26,333 nucleotides of DNA from M55B129 sp034189085. Its GTDB lineage: Bacteria > Bacillota > Dethiobacteria > DTU022. The stretch is taken from contig JAXHVH010000035.1 in the NCBI GenBank assembly GCA_034189085.1, positions 1 to 26,333 of the forward strand. Reading direction: 5' to 3'. The notes beneath the pieces were generated by a model that had not been told where the DNA came from, searched no databases, and was given only the letters and a program-made list of their open reading frames with translations. Shown piece after piece: positions 1 through 7,420 of this stretch. Every line of letters begins with the position of its first letter. Position 1 is the stretch's first letter. Made by a program: the position numbers and the translations under genes.

Positions 1-4
1 CCAT
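1..4 (-). CDS. Start of an unidentified gene running off the left edge
   Basis: On the minus strand an ATG lies at 4-2, preceded at a normal distance by a strong ribosome binding site (minus-strand GAGAGGAGG, plus 12-20) and by a sigma-A type promoter (58-30). Only the start codon is inside the window, so the product is unknown. The palindrome over the -10 box would fit a gene under repressor control, possibly the repressor itself, but that is inference. Confidence 0.4.
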
Positions 5-19
5 GCAAAAACCTCCTCT

Positions 20-41
20 CATAGTTATAATTATAACTATG
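20..41. promoter_or_regulatory. Perfect 22-bp palindromic operator candidate
   Basis: The two arms are CATAGTTATAA and its exact complement, with no spacer. The palindrome covers the -10 box of the leftward promoter. The same 11-base half-site recurs exactly at 105-115, about 85 bp away. This is the usual form of a site for a dimeric repressor (GntR, TetR or MarR type), but the protein cannot be named from the site. Confidence 0.55.
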
Positions 42-58
42 TTTTGGAGGAATTGCAA
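30..58 (-). promoter_or_regulatory. Sigma-A promoter for the left-edge gene
   Basis: Reading the minus strand, TTGCAA (58-53) is followed after exactly 17 bases by TATAAT (35-30). The ribosome binding site at 20-12 and ATG at 4 follow directly, giving a leader of only about 20 nt. The -10 box sits inside the perfect palindrome at 20-41, so a protein bound there would block transcription. Confidence 0.6.
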
Positions 59-339
59 TAAAAATATTGCTGCAAAGCCGCTTATTTTATGATTTTCAAT
101 GATTCATAGTTATAAAATACGAGGGAAGTGAGGGTAGAATAATGTTTTTGAATCTCACATTTTTCTAATAGATTGTTTTTTTCCAAACAATTACATTCTA
201 ATCGAAGGTGAGGAGGAATGGTTCCTCGAATTTATACAAGTATATAGATTTAACTCTGAAAGGTGTTAGCTGAATAATGTCGAAGCAATACTGTGGTTGA
301 TATTTTGCCTGAAAAATCGATCTGAAAGGGGTTGTTGTG
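59..339. other. Intergenic region upstream of the sirtuin-like gene
   Basis: No convincing gene is present. It holds the second operator half-site (105-115), an inverted repeat ATTGTTT/AAACAAT (172-178 and 185-191), and a small GAGGAA/TTCCTC hairpin (213-227) that contains a ribosome-binding-like GGAGG followed by an ATG. The ATG opens only a 9-codon ORF. I could not pick a convincing promoter for the gene at 340. Confidence 0.4.
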
Positions 340-1095
340 ATGGTCCAGATGGATGAAAAGGTGAAAACGGTGGTCGATCTGCTTGAACAGAGCGATTATA
401 CAGTGGCTTTTACCGGTCCGGGCATATATGCCGAAAGCGATCTTCCCCGGGAGGATCTTCCGGAAGAGAGCCTGTGGAAAATGGTTGATCCTGAAGAATT
501 TACTATTAACAGGTACAAACAGGATCCGGAGTCTTTCTATGAGGAGGGAGCCCCTTATTTCAGCGTGCTCTACCAGCTGGAACCGAATAATGTTCATCGG
601 GTGCTGACAGAACTGGAAAAAAGGGGTTTACTGAAAGCGGTTATCACTCAGAATATAGATGGATTACACCGGAAGGCCGGTTCAAAAAAAGTTTTAAAAT
701 TGCATGGCACTATCAGGAGCGCCACCTGCACTCACTGCGAACGAAAGATCAATATTGAAGATATTATAGGTGACCAGGATATTGACGATATTTCATTCCC
801 GCTGCTTTGTCCCGGCTGCGGAAAACCGTTGAAGCCGGACGTGGTGCTTCCCGGTGAACCGCTGCCACCGGCATATTACAAGGCCAGGGATGAGGCCAGG
901 CAGGCTGAACTGATGATTGTTATCGGTCCTGAACAAAGGCTTGAGCAGGATCTCGAGCTTCCCGGGGAATGCAAAAATATAGTTGTTATCGCTTCAGAGC
1001 CCACACCTTTTGATAAAGGAGCCAGGGTAGTGATCAACGAAGAGCCGGGCAAAGTTATGAAACTATTGCTAAAGGAACTGGATCAGAAGAAGTAG
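340..1095 (+). CDS. Divergent Sir2-family (sirtuin-like) protein
   Basis: About 251 residues, the usual size for a bacterial sirtuin. ATG at 340 is preferred over GTG at 337 because GAAAGGGG (324-331) is then 8 nt upstream. Counting from the GTG, what is kept: TQNIDGLH (104-111), catalytic His in LHGT (123), and four zinc cysteines (131, 134, 158, 161). What is changed: the NAD-binding GAGIS...PDFR stretch reads TGPGIYAES...PRED (26-40), the FGE substrate loop reads LPGEPLP, and the GTSL motif reads GPEQRL. Family members remove acyl groups from lysine using NAD. With these changes ordinary deacetylase activity is doubtful, and it may be a pseudoenzyme or have another NAD-related activity. 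The gene stands alone and ends at a terminator. Confidence 0.8.
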   Translation: MVQMDEKVKTVVDLLEQSDYTVAFTGPGIYAESDLPREDLPEESLWKMVDPEEFTINRYKQDPESFYEEGAPYFSVLYQLEPNNVHRVLTELEKRGLLKAVITQNIDGLHRKAGSKKVLKLHGTIRSATCTHCERKINIEDIIGDQDIDDISFPLLCPGCGKPLKPDVVLPGEPLPPAYYKARDEARQAELMIVIGPEQRLEQDLELPGECKNIVVIASEPTPFDKGARVVINEEPGKVMKLLLKELDQKK

Positions 1096-1131
1096 AGATC
1101 CCCGCAACTGTATTTCACCCCTGAGATTGTA

Positions 1132-1172
1132 ATTCCCCGGTGGTATTGTCCATATCGCCGGGGAATATTTTT
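1132..1172. terminator. Rho-independent terminator after the sirtuin-like gene
   Basis: Nine-base stem ATTCCCCGG / CCGGGGAAT (1132-1140 and 1158-1166), extended inward by wobble pairs and followed by ATTTTTAT. It lies between two converging genes. The plus-strand tail is the better one. Confidence 0.75.
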
Positions 1173-1205
1173 ATCTGCAGGCTTATTCTCTGCGGAACGG
1201 GTTTT

Positions 1206-1730
1206 TTAGAAATCGTGGAAATAAGTGGCTGAGAGAAAGAACATGATCCCGGCAACAAGCAGGTAAATGCCGATTACAACAATGATCACCGAGAAAACAA
1301 AAACAGCCGAGTAGATCATGACCAGGCCGAAGACCAGGTGGATAATCCCGGAGATCACGGTTGGCCAGACATTTATTTGCCCCTTCAGCCGGTTGGCGGT
1401 GATGAAGCGGTCCGTTGCCGTCAGGACGGCAAAAATGCCGATGATCGTCCCGGCGATGGAGATGGTCAGGTTGGGGTTAAAGAGAAGCATGATTCCGGCA
1501 ATGAATAGCAGGATTCCCACGATGAGCAATGGAAACCTGTTGGGCAGGTAAGGCCACCCGTTGACGACTGTTATCGTTCTGAACAGTCCGTAGAGGACAA
1601 TTATTGCCCCTACGATAGCAGCCAGGAACTGGGCGATCAGGCCGGGAAAAGCGATAAAAATGATCCCCATAATAATCATGGCCAGGCCGAAAAACGTCCC
1701 GGTCGGTCTAAATCTTTCATAAATGAACAT
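1206..1730 (-). CDS. HdeD/DUF308-family membrane protein
   Basis: 174 residues made almost wholly of hydrophobic segments, about six, arranged as repeated pairs with glycine-rich turns such as GIIFIAFPGLIAQF and GIMLLFNPNLTISI. This F-P/N-P hairpin repeat is typical of the HdeD (DUF308) family of small inner-membrane proteins, which are linked to acid or general stress in some bacteria but have no defined biochemical activity. ATG at 1730 has a minus-strand GGAGAGGAGG upstream (1742-1751). It is a single gene converging on the sirtuin-like gene. The family call is good; the function is unknown. Confidence 0.8.
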   Translation of the reverse strand: MFIYERFRPTGTFFGLAMIIMGIIFIAFPGLIAQFLAAIVGAIIVLYGLFRTITVVNGWPYLPNRFPLLIVGILLFIAGIMLLFNPNLTISIAGTIIGIFAVLTATDRFITANRLKGQINVWPTVISGIIHLVFGLVMIYSAVFVFSVIIVVIGIYLLVAGIMFFLSATYFHDF

Positions 1731-1875
1731 TTTGCCAGTTTCCTCCTCTCCTTCAGCAGGGCAATTTCAATTGCTGCGACAGATTGACTCCGTTTCTATA
1801 ATACCACAGAGCCGGTCCGGGGGCATCAATGCCTGCCGGGTTTGCAGGGACAAAGCATTGGTAAAATATTAAGTA

Positions 1876-1903
1876 TTGCCAAAACTTAAAGGATATATAC
1901 TAT
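1876..1903 (+). promoter_or_regulatory. Candidate promoter for carbamate kinase
   Basis: TTGCCA (1876-1881) and TACTAT (1898-1903) are 16 bases apart, about 55 nt before the start codon. The -35 box lies in an imperfect inverted repeat (TTGGTAA.. at 1858 and ..TTGCCAA ending at 1882) that might bind a regulator. Confidence 0.4.
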
Positions 1904-1957
1904 TATGAATAGAATAAAACAGAGTGTAAATGCGATTATAAAAATGGGGGGGAAAAT

Positions 1958-2899
1958 ATGGCCCTGGCGAAGATAGTAGTGGCTCTTGGTGGTAATGCTT
2001 TGCAGAGAAAAGGAACTCCGGCTACGGCGGAAGCCCAGCTTGCAGTGGTGAAAGAAACAGTCGAGTACATAGCTGAGATGAGCTGCCGGGATTATGAACT
2101 GGCTATTGTTCACGGCAATGGCCCCCAGGTTGGCAATATAGTTCTGGCCAGCGAAACGGCGGCGGATGTTGTCCCGGTGATGCCCTTCGATGTTTGCGGG
2201 GCAATGAGCCAGGGTTATATCGGCTACCATATCCAGCAGGCTCTACACTATGCGCTGAAAAAGCGATGTCGGGATATCCCGGTGGTAACTATTATCACCC
2301 AGGTTGTGGTCGATGAAAAAGATCCTGCCTTCCAGAATCCTTCCAAACCCATCGGGCCTTTTTATTCGGAAGAAGAAGCTCAAAAAATCATCCGGGAAAA
2401 GGGTTATGATGTTAAGGAAGATGCTGGCAGGGGTTGGAGAAGGGTTGTTGCTTCACCGATGCCGAAAAAAATCGTTGAATTTTCTTCTCTTAAAGAGTTG
2501 TGGAATACTACAATCGTTGTCACGGCCGGCGGGGGAGGAATACCGGTTATTGAAAATGAAGACGGTTCTCTGAAAGGTATTGCTGCCGTGATCGATAAGG
2601 ATCTAGCCTCAGCCAGGCTGGCCCTGGATATCGGGGCCGATATCCTGATGATCTTAACGGAAGTTGAACAGGTAGCCCTTAACTTCAACAAACCAGATCA
2701 GAAAAATCTGGGCCGGATAAGCGTGGAGGAAGTGGAAAAATATATGGCGGAAGGCCATTTTGCTCCCGGCAGTATGCTGCCCAAGATCAAGGCGGCGATC
2801 ATGTTTGTTAAAGAAAATCCTGGGAAAAAAGCGATTATTACTTCACTTTTTAAGTCGCTGGAAGCCCTCGACGGCAAAACGGGAACTGTAATCGAGTAA
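1958..2899 (+). CDS. arcC: Carbamate kinase
   Basis: 313 residues, the normal family length. Carbamate kinase makes ATP and carbamate from carbamoyl phosphate and ADP, normally the last step of arginine, agmatine or allantoin fermentation. Visible signatures: VVALGGNAL near the N-terminus (7-14), HGNGPQVGN (52-60), SKPIGPFYSE (129-138), GRGWRRVVASPMP (157-169), TAGGGGIPV (189-197), and VIDKDLAS (211-218) with the expected active-site lysine. The ATG follows a purine run (GGGGGGGAAAAT). No arginine deiminase or ornithine transcarbamylase lies next to it, so the source of carbamoyl phosphate is not shown here. It ends at a hairpin shared with the converging nuclease gene. Confidence 0.95.
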   Translation: MALAKIVVALGGNALQRKGTPATAEAQLAVVKETVEYIAEMSCRDYELAIVHGNGPQVGNIVLASETAADVVPVMPFDVCGAMSQGYIGYHIQQALHYALKKRCRDIPVVTIITQVVVDEKDPAFQNPSKPIGPFYSEEEAQKIIREKGYDVKEDAGRGWRRVVASPMPKKIVEFSSLKELWNTTIVVTAGGGGIPVIENEDGSLKGIAAVIDKDLASARLALDIGADILMILTEVEQVALNFNKPDQKNLGRISVEEVEKYMAEGHFAPGSMLPKIKAAIMFVKENPGKKAIITSLFKSLEALDGKTGTVIE

Positions 2900-2919
2900 T
2901 GTTGTTCCAATCTTAGTTA

Positions 2920-2960
2920 ACCGGACCCGTGAAATCGAGTCCGGTCAGTTTATTCATTGC
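2920..2960. terminator. Probable terminator between arcC and the nuclease gene
   Basis: Seven-base stem ACCGGAC / GTCCGGT (2920-2926 and 2939-2945) followed by a weak T-rich stretch (CAGTTTATTCATT). It sits between converging genes. The tail is poor, so strength is uncertain. Confidence 0.5.
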
Positions 2961-2986
2961 TCCATGTTCCTTAAAATTTTGCTTGA

Positions 2987-3511
2987 TCATTTGGGTCGAG
3001 TATAGTTGTTGCCGCCGGAAAGACTCCACAGGCCTCTGTTGGCGTTTCTTGCCTCGGCGGTGAATTGGCTGAAGTATTCGACATACCTGGTATTGGGGGG
3101 GAAGGTTACCTGGGAAGCATATCCCTCCAGGAGGAGTTGAGAATTAAACATCTTGGACCGGATTTCGCTTTCATTGATTTCCTCAGGAATGTCCAGCCAG
3201 AGATAGGCCAGCAAACGGTCGTATTGATCGCGTTCTTCCACGTCAAACTCCAGCCAGATTTTGTTCCCGTCAATTTGCCGGCGGGTAAATTCTGTTGCCT
3301 CGGCACCATACGGTTCCAGGCCGCCGGCTGATTCACTAATCTCTGGAGCATCGACGCCGATGAAGCGAACTTTTTCTTCGCTGCCGTCGACAAACCGGGC
3401 ATAGGCTGTGTCACCGTCGACAACGCGGGTTATTCTTACCTGGGCCAGGTCAATACCGGCCGGGTAATCATTTTCTGCAATGATGCAGCTTCCTTCAATC
3501 AGGAAAATCAC
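2987..3511 (-). CDS. Thermonuclease-like (SNase family) lipoprotein
   Basis: A secreted-type nuclease domain: VVDGDT (the Ca-binding Asp motif), KVRFIGVDAPE (catalytic Arg and Asp), and DQYDRLLAYLW (second catalytic Arg). These are the hallmarks of staphylococcal-nuclease-like enzymes that cut DNA or RNA outside the cell. The first usable start codon is GTG at 3511, but this leaves only eight residues before a lipobox-like IEGSC. The same frame upstream (3541-3512) encodes a classic lipoprotein signal beginning KIFCVILVLL, yet it begins just after an in-frame TAA (3544-3542), with no ATG/GTG/TTG and no ribosome binding site. Either translation starts at a rare codon such as ATA (3538), or the start has been lost or misread. 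The family is clear; the true start is not. Confidence 0.8.
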   Translation of the reverse strand: MIFLIEGSCIIAENDYPAGIDLAQVRITRVVDGDTAYARFVDGSEEKVRFIGVDAPEISESAGGLEPYGAEATEFTRRQIDGNKIWLEFDVEERDQYDRLLAYLWLDIPEEINESEIRSKMFNSQLLLEGYASQVTFPPNTRYVEYFSQFTAEARNANRGLWSLSGGNNYTRPK

Positions 3512-3740
3512 CAGTAGAACCAGGATGACACAAAATATTTTTTACGTGGGAATCACTACTTATGGTTTTATTTGATCAAAAATTTTACCGCAACCTGCTG
3601 TCCGGTGCCTCATTTTGCCTTTCAGGAGGGTTGTTTAATTTTACAGGCACTGGCCTGGTGAGTTGCGCCTGGAGATCTTTCATAATCATAAAGCAGTACA
3701 GGAACAAAAGCAAACTGAGCATGGCGGTAACCCTCTCAGT

Positions 3741-3760
3741 CAGGTATAATCAGGTATAAT
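3741..3760 (+). repeat. Tandem 10-bp duplication carrying two TATAAT boxes
   Basis: CAGGTATAAT occurs twice back to back about 30-50 bp before mnmA, giving two candidate -10 boxes (3745-3750 and 3755-3760). I see no good -35 element for either. The rest of 3545-3740 shows no gene I can support. Confidence 0.5.
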
Positions 3761-3790
3761 ATGGCGACAAAATAATTTGTCAGGACGGGG

Positions 3791-4933
3791 ATGTGTTTTC
3801 CAGTGTGCGGGACTGCTGATGAAAAATTACTGAACAGTGAAAGAGTGCTGGTGGCCATGAGCGGTGGGGTTGACAGTTCGGTGGTGGCGCTGCTTCTTAA
3901 GGAAGCCGGTTTTACCGTGGATGGGGTTACAATACGCCTGTGGATCGATCCCCAATCGCAAGAAGATGCACAGCAGGCTGAACAGGTATTTTTAGAGCGG
4001 GATAATACGGCTGCTGCAGCAGCTGCTGCTCGGAAACTGGGTATTGTCCACCATATTGTTGATATGCAGGAAGAATTTTATGAGCGAGTGGTCTGTGGTT
4101 TCACAGCAGATTATCTGCAGGGGAGAACTCCCAATCCCTGTGTTCAATGTAACCGGACTATCAAGTTTGCTCTTCTCCTGGAAATGGCGGAGAAGATGGG
4201 CATCGGTCATGTTGCCACCGGTCATTATTCACGGGTGGAAAAAGATCCGGAGGGGAACGAATACCAGCTTTTAAGAGGGCTTGATCGGCAAAAAGATCAG
4301 AGTTACATGCTCTACGCCCTCGGGCAGGCTGAACTGCGCTCTGCTCTCTTTCCCCTGGGGCATAAGACCAAAGAAGATGTGCGGCAAATTGCCGCAGCGG
4401 CAGGTATAGAAGGAACGATTGGTGCAGAGAGCCAGGAAATATGTTTTCTTCCCGATCACGATTATCGTTCTTTCCTGGAACGCCACTGTCCGCAGGCTAA
4501 AAAAGAGGGCGATATTGTCAATACTGCCGGGGAGAAAATAGGCTGTCACATGGGGATTGCTTTTTACACTGTGGGGCAGCGGAAAGGTCTGGGTTTGACC
4601 ACGGCTGAACCTTTTTATGTGGTGAGGATTGAGGCAGCCACCAACCGGCTTGTTGTCGGCCCCCTTGAAGAGCTTTTTAGCAGCGGATTGCTGGTTGAAA
4701 AACCGCATTTCATATCCGGCCGTTTCCCCCGTGAAGCGATGACGGTGCAAGTAAAAGTCCGGTATCGTGCTCCTGCGGTAGAGGCGGTTCTTTACCCTCC
4801 CCGGGACGGCCGGGCCAGAGTTGAATTCAGAGAAAAACAAAAAGCGGTCACTCCCGGTCAATCGGCAGTTTTTTATCGTGGTGAAGAAGTTGTCGGCGGC
4901 GGAGTGATTGAAGCGGCTATCCCCTTCGAATAG
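3791..4933 (+). CDS. mnmA: tRNA-specific 2-thiouridylase MnmA
   Basis: 380 residues. MnmA puts sulfur on the wobble uridine of Glu, Gln and Lys tRNAs using ATP and a persulfide donor. Visible features: PP-loop AMSGGVDSS (22-30) for ATP, GRTPNPCVQCN (111-121) with the first catalytic cysteine (Cys120), GHYSR (144-148), SQEICF with the second catalytic cysteine (Cys218), and a C-terminal beta-barrel (HMGIAFYTVGQRKGLGL onward). The ATG at 3791 follows AGGACGGGG with almost no spacer, so GTG at 3803 (12 nt after that site) could be the true start; neither choice removes the PP-loop. The cysteine-desulfurase partner often found next to it is absent. Confidence 0.95.
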   Translation: MCFPVCGTADEKLLNSERVLVAMSGGVDSSVVALLLKEAGFTVDGVTIRLWIDPQSQEDAQQAEQVFLERDNTAAAAAAARKLGIVHHIVDMQEEFYERVVCGFTADYLQGRTPNPCVQCNRTIKFALLLEMAEKMGIGHVATGHYSRVEKDPEGNEYQLLRGLDRQKDQSYMLYALGQAELRSALFPLGHKTKEDVRQIAAAAGIEGTIGAESQEICFLPDHDYRSFLERHCPQAKKEGDIVNTAGEKIGCHMGIAFYTVGQRKGLGLTTAEPFYVVRIEAATNRLVVGPLEELFSSGLLVEKPHFISGRFPREAMTVQVKVRYRAPAVEAVLYPPRDGRARVEFREKQKAVTPGQSAVFYRGEEVVGGGVIEAAIPFE

Positions 4934-4953
4934 AGTATTTTTCTTAATTAATC

Positions 4954-4982
4954 TTGACAGGAGGTATTTTCTGGCCTAAAAT
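4954..4982 (+). promoter_or_regulatory. Sigma-A promoter of the TetR / radical SAM operon
   Basis: TTGACA (4954-4959), a 17-base spacer, then TAAAAT (4977-4982). The A/T-rich stretch just downstream (4980-5015) is where a TetR-type repressor might bind, but I could not find a clean palindrome in it. Confidence 0.65.
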
Positions 4983-5035
4983 TTAAATAAGAGAATTAGT
5001 TAAAAATTAAATCTACGTTGAAGGTCGGGTCAACA

Positions 5036-5674
5036 ATGGGTTACAGAGAGCCAAACAGAGATAATCAGAATGCAAAAAAAGCGCATCCTGACCGCGGTGG
5101 AAGAAGTTTTTGCAGAGAAGGGTTTTGACGCCGCCAGGGTTGACGATATTTCAAACAGGGCGGGAGTGAATAAGGCTCTTCTTTATTATTATTTTTCCGG
5201 TAAACAGGATCTCTTTGAAGAACTGATCAAAGGCTACATAGAGAATATTATTAAATCAAGATACGGAATGCTGCTGGATAAACCGTTTTCAAATGATAAG
5301 GCACCGGGCATATCTGAAACTTTTGAAATGTTCAAGGAAAAAAAGAAATTTTGCGGATGACCTGATGGAAATGATGAAAAGCTGGTCCAATGATTATTTC
5401 CTTTTCAAGCTTTTTGATTATATGTTCAATAACATTAAAAGCAGCTGGGAACAGATTGGTTATAAACCGAGAGATGGGAAAAAGTGTGGCTTCCGTTTTC
5501 TTTTTTGTCATGCTCCCGCTTAGGGCCTATGCTATTTTTGAAGATAAGGTGGTGGACTTTTACGACCTCGACAAAAAAGAAAGTGAAGATTATTTTAATG
5601 GCATGATGCAGAATGTGTGGCGGATCCTGTTTAACAATGTTGGTAACCAAAGTTCGGCTGAAAAAATAAAGTAA
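5036..5674 (+). pseudogene. TetR-family regulator interrupted by three frameshifts
   Basis: The helix-turn-helix is intact in one frame (VDDISNRAGVNKALLYYYFSGKQDLFEEL, interrupted here only by my quoting) and typical of TetR repressors. The coding sense then passes through three frames. From ATG 5036 it reads MGYREPNRDNQNAKK; the frame changes at a 7-A run (5073-5080 area) into RILTAVEEVFAEKGF. It changes again at a 7-A run near 5338-5344 into NFADDLMEMMKSW, and a third time at a 5-A run near 5479-5483 into SVASVFFFVML, ending at 5674. Each shift is what one surplus A would give. Removing one A from each run restores a single ORF of about 211 residues, a normal TetR length. As written only 5070-5360 (96 residues) is translatable from one start. 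It could be a decayed gene, assembly errors, or slippage. It would probably control the radical SAM gene downstream. Confidence 0.75.
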
Positions 5675-5712
5675 ACTGGAAGATAAATTAAAAGGGAGAA
5701 GGAGGTTGCACA

Positions 5713-7110
5713 ATGGCTTTCGAGATAGTAAAAAAAGTTGCGACGGAGGTGGCCCTTGATCGAGCTGCACAATATGTAACCAGGGATCCCGAGCGTAATG
5801 TGTTTATCCTGATTGATTTTGCTGAGAAAGTGGCAACCCGTCCGGAACACAAGGAAAGTATAGCCAAGCTGAGGGAGCATATCAAAAATCATCCGAACGT
5901 TCTTGAACAGGCCAAGCGTTTGTCCAAAAACCCAAAGATGTTGTCCAAGTTCATGATCAACTGGGTAGCCAACAATACCCTGGTAGGTAAAGATATGCGT
6001 GAGAACATAGCCCGCGAACTGGGGGTATCGGTTCCCACCCTGATTTTGATCGATCCTACATCTGCCTGCAATTTGCGCTGTGAAGGATGCTGGGCGGGAG
6101 AATATAAAAAAGCTGACACGATGGAACCGGAGCTTTTAAATCGCATTTTCAATGAAGCCAAGGAGCTTGGCATTTACTGGATTGTTTTGTCCGGTGGCGA
6201 GCCATTCATGTACAAACCCCTCCTTGATGTTGTAGCCGAGCATCCCGATATGGGTTTCATGTGCTATACCAACGGCACCATGATCGACGAGAAGACCGCC
6301 GATCGCCTGGCGGAACTGGCCAACTTTTCACCGGCCTTCAGCCTTGAGGGATGGCGCGAGCAAACCGACTCCCGCCGGGGGAAAGGAGTTTTTGACAAAA
6401 TAATGCGGTCGATGGATTTGCTGCGTGAAAGGGGAGTTTTCTTCGGAACCTCCCTGACAGCAACCCGCTATAATATTGAAACTCTCTTCAGTGACGAATT
6501 TATTGATTTCCTGGTGGAGAAAGGAGCAGTTTACTGCTGGAGCTTCCATTATGTACCGGTTGGCCGCAATCCAAATGTTGATTTGATGATTACACCTGAA
6601 CAGAGGGCCTGGCTGGCGGAAAGAGTGCCTCATCTGAGGACGGAAAAACCGATTCTTCTGGCTGATTTTTGGAATGACGGTGAAGCAACCAATGGCTGTA
6701 TAGCCGGCGGAAGGATCTATTTCCATATTAATTCTGCCTGTGAAGTAGAACCCTGTGCCTTTGCTCACTTTGCCGCGGATAATATTCGCCACAAGAGTTT
6801 GAAAGAAGTTCTGCAAAATCCGATTTTTAAAGCTTATCAGAAACGTCAGCCCTTCGGTAAAAACCACCTTGCGCCGTGTCCCATCATTGATCATCCCCAG
6901 GTGCTGCGTGACATTGTAGCGGAAAGCGGGGCTCACCCAACCCACAAGGGTGCAGAAACTATCCTTACGGGTAGGGTGGCTGCTCATCTTGATGATCTCT
7001 CGGCAAAGTGGGGCGTAGAATCGGACAAAGTAAAAGCGCGCCGCGAAGAGAAGAAACAAGAAGAAAAGAAACAAATAGAAGAAAAAGTGTATGTTCAGAC
7101 TCAGCAGTAG
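5713..7110 (+). CDS. Radical SAM protein with SPASM-like C-terminal region
   Basis: 465 residues. CNLRCEGCW (119-127) gives the CX3CX2C cysteines for the 4Fe-4S cluster that splits S-adenosylmethionine, and LSGGEPF is the usual SAM-contact motif. An N-terminal helical region of about 100 residues precedes the core. After the barrel, NGCIAGGRIYFHINSACEVEPCAF and APCPIIDHP supply further cysteines, like the auxiliary-cluster part of SPASM-type enzymes. The tail is highly charged (KARREEKKQEEKKQIEEK). GGGAGAAGGAGG (5694-5704) precedes the ATG. It follows the broken TetR gene with a 38-nt gap, suggesting one operon. The substrate is unknown; no peptide precursor gene is visible nearby, so peptide modification is not supported. 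Confidence 0.85.
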   Translation: MAFEIVKKVATEVALDRAAQYVTRDPERNVFILIDFAEKVATRPEHKESIAKLREHIKNHPNVLEQAKRLSKNPKMLSKFMINWVANNTLVGKDMRENIARELGVSVPTLILIDPTSACNLRCEGCWAGEYKKADTMEPELLNRIFNEAKELGIYWIVLSGGEPFMYKPLLDVVAEHPDMGFMCYTNGTMIDEKTADRLAELANFSPAFSLEGWREQTDSRRGKGVFDKIMRSMDLLRERGVFFGTSLTATRYNIETLFSDEFIDFLVEKGAVYCWSFHYVPVGRNPNVDLMITPEQRAWLAERVPHLRTEKPILLADFWNDGEATNGCIAGGRIYFHINSACEVEPCAFAHFAADNIRHKSLKEVLQNPIFKAYQKRQPFGKNHLAPCPIIDHPQVLRDIVAESGAHPTHKGAETILTGRVAAHLDDLSAKWGVESDKVKARREEKKQEEKKQIEEKVYVQTQQ

Positions 7111-7146
7111 GGTTGCCGGTGCGTCATCATAAAACCGGAACTAATC

Positions 7147-7180
7147 ATATTGCCCCGGATTTAAGCCGGGGCAATATTTT
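7147..7180 (+). terminator. Strong rho-independent terminator after the radical SAM gene
   Basis: Perfect 12-bp stem ATATTGCCCCGG / CCGGGGCAATAT (7147-7158 and 7166-7177), a 7-nt loop, and a short T run. It closes the TetR / radical SAM operon. Confidence 0.85.
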
Positions 7181-7194
7181 ATGGAGTAATAGTA

Positions 7195-7293
7195 ATGGAC
7201 CCGATATGGATGTCTACCCTGGCTGAAACTCCGCGGCAGGCCTGGTGGAAGAGCCAGTGGTTGAAGGCAGGGAAGCCGCTCATTGCTTTTTAA
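7195..7293 (+). CDS. Possible small ORF (32 residues), maybe a remnant
   Basis: ATG at 7195 has GGAG 8 nt upstream (7183-7186). It encodes a tryptophan-rich peptide beginning MDPIWMSTLAETPRQAWWKS and ending KPLIAF before TAA at 7291. The same frame continues with protein-like sense (AGSEVITDEGSGRSFFEIK...) to a second TAA at 7369, so the stop may interrupt a gene of about 58 codons. I recognise no family. It may be a decayed gene, a small real gene, or chance. Confidence 0.3.
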   Translation: MDPIWMSTLAETPRQAWWKSQWLKAGKPLIAF

Positions 7294-7420
7294 GCCGGAA
7301 GCGAGGTGATCACAGACGAAGGGAGCGGCCGATCTTTTTTCGAAATCAAAGAACGTTACGGGCAGGATTAAGTGGTTATTTTGCGGAAATAAGAAGCATT
7401 ATTTTAAAGGGGCCGAACCA

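Noticed and set aside
1886..2230. Minus-strand ORF opposite the arcC start
   Set aside because: Shadow of the clear carbamate kinase gene and its promoter.
3562..3759. 65-codon ORF upstream of mnmA
   Set aside because: No ribosome binding site, no recognisable domain, and it runs into the duplicated -10 region. Treated as intergenic.
7008..7226. 72-codon ORF over the end of the radical SAM gene
   Set aside because: It overlaps the coding sequence in another frame and spans the strong terminator. No ribosome site.
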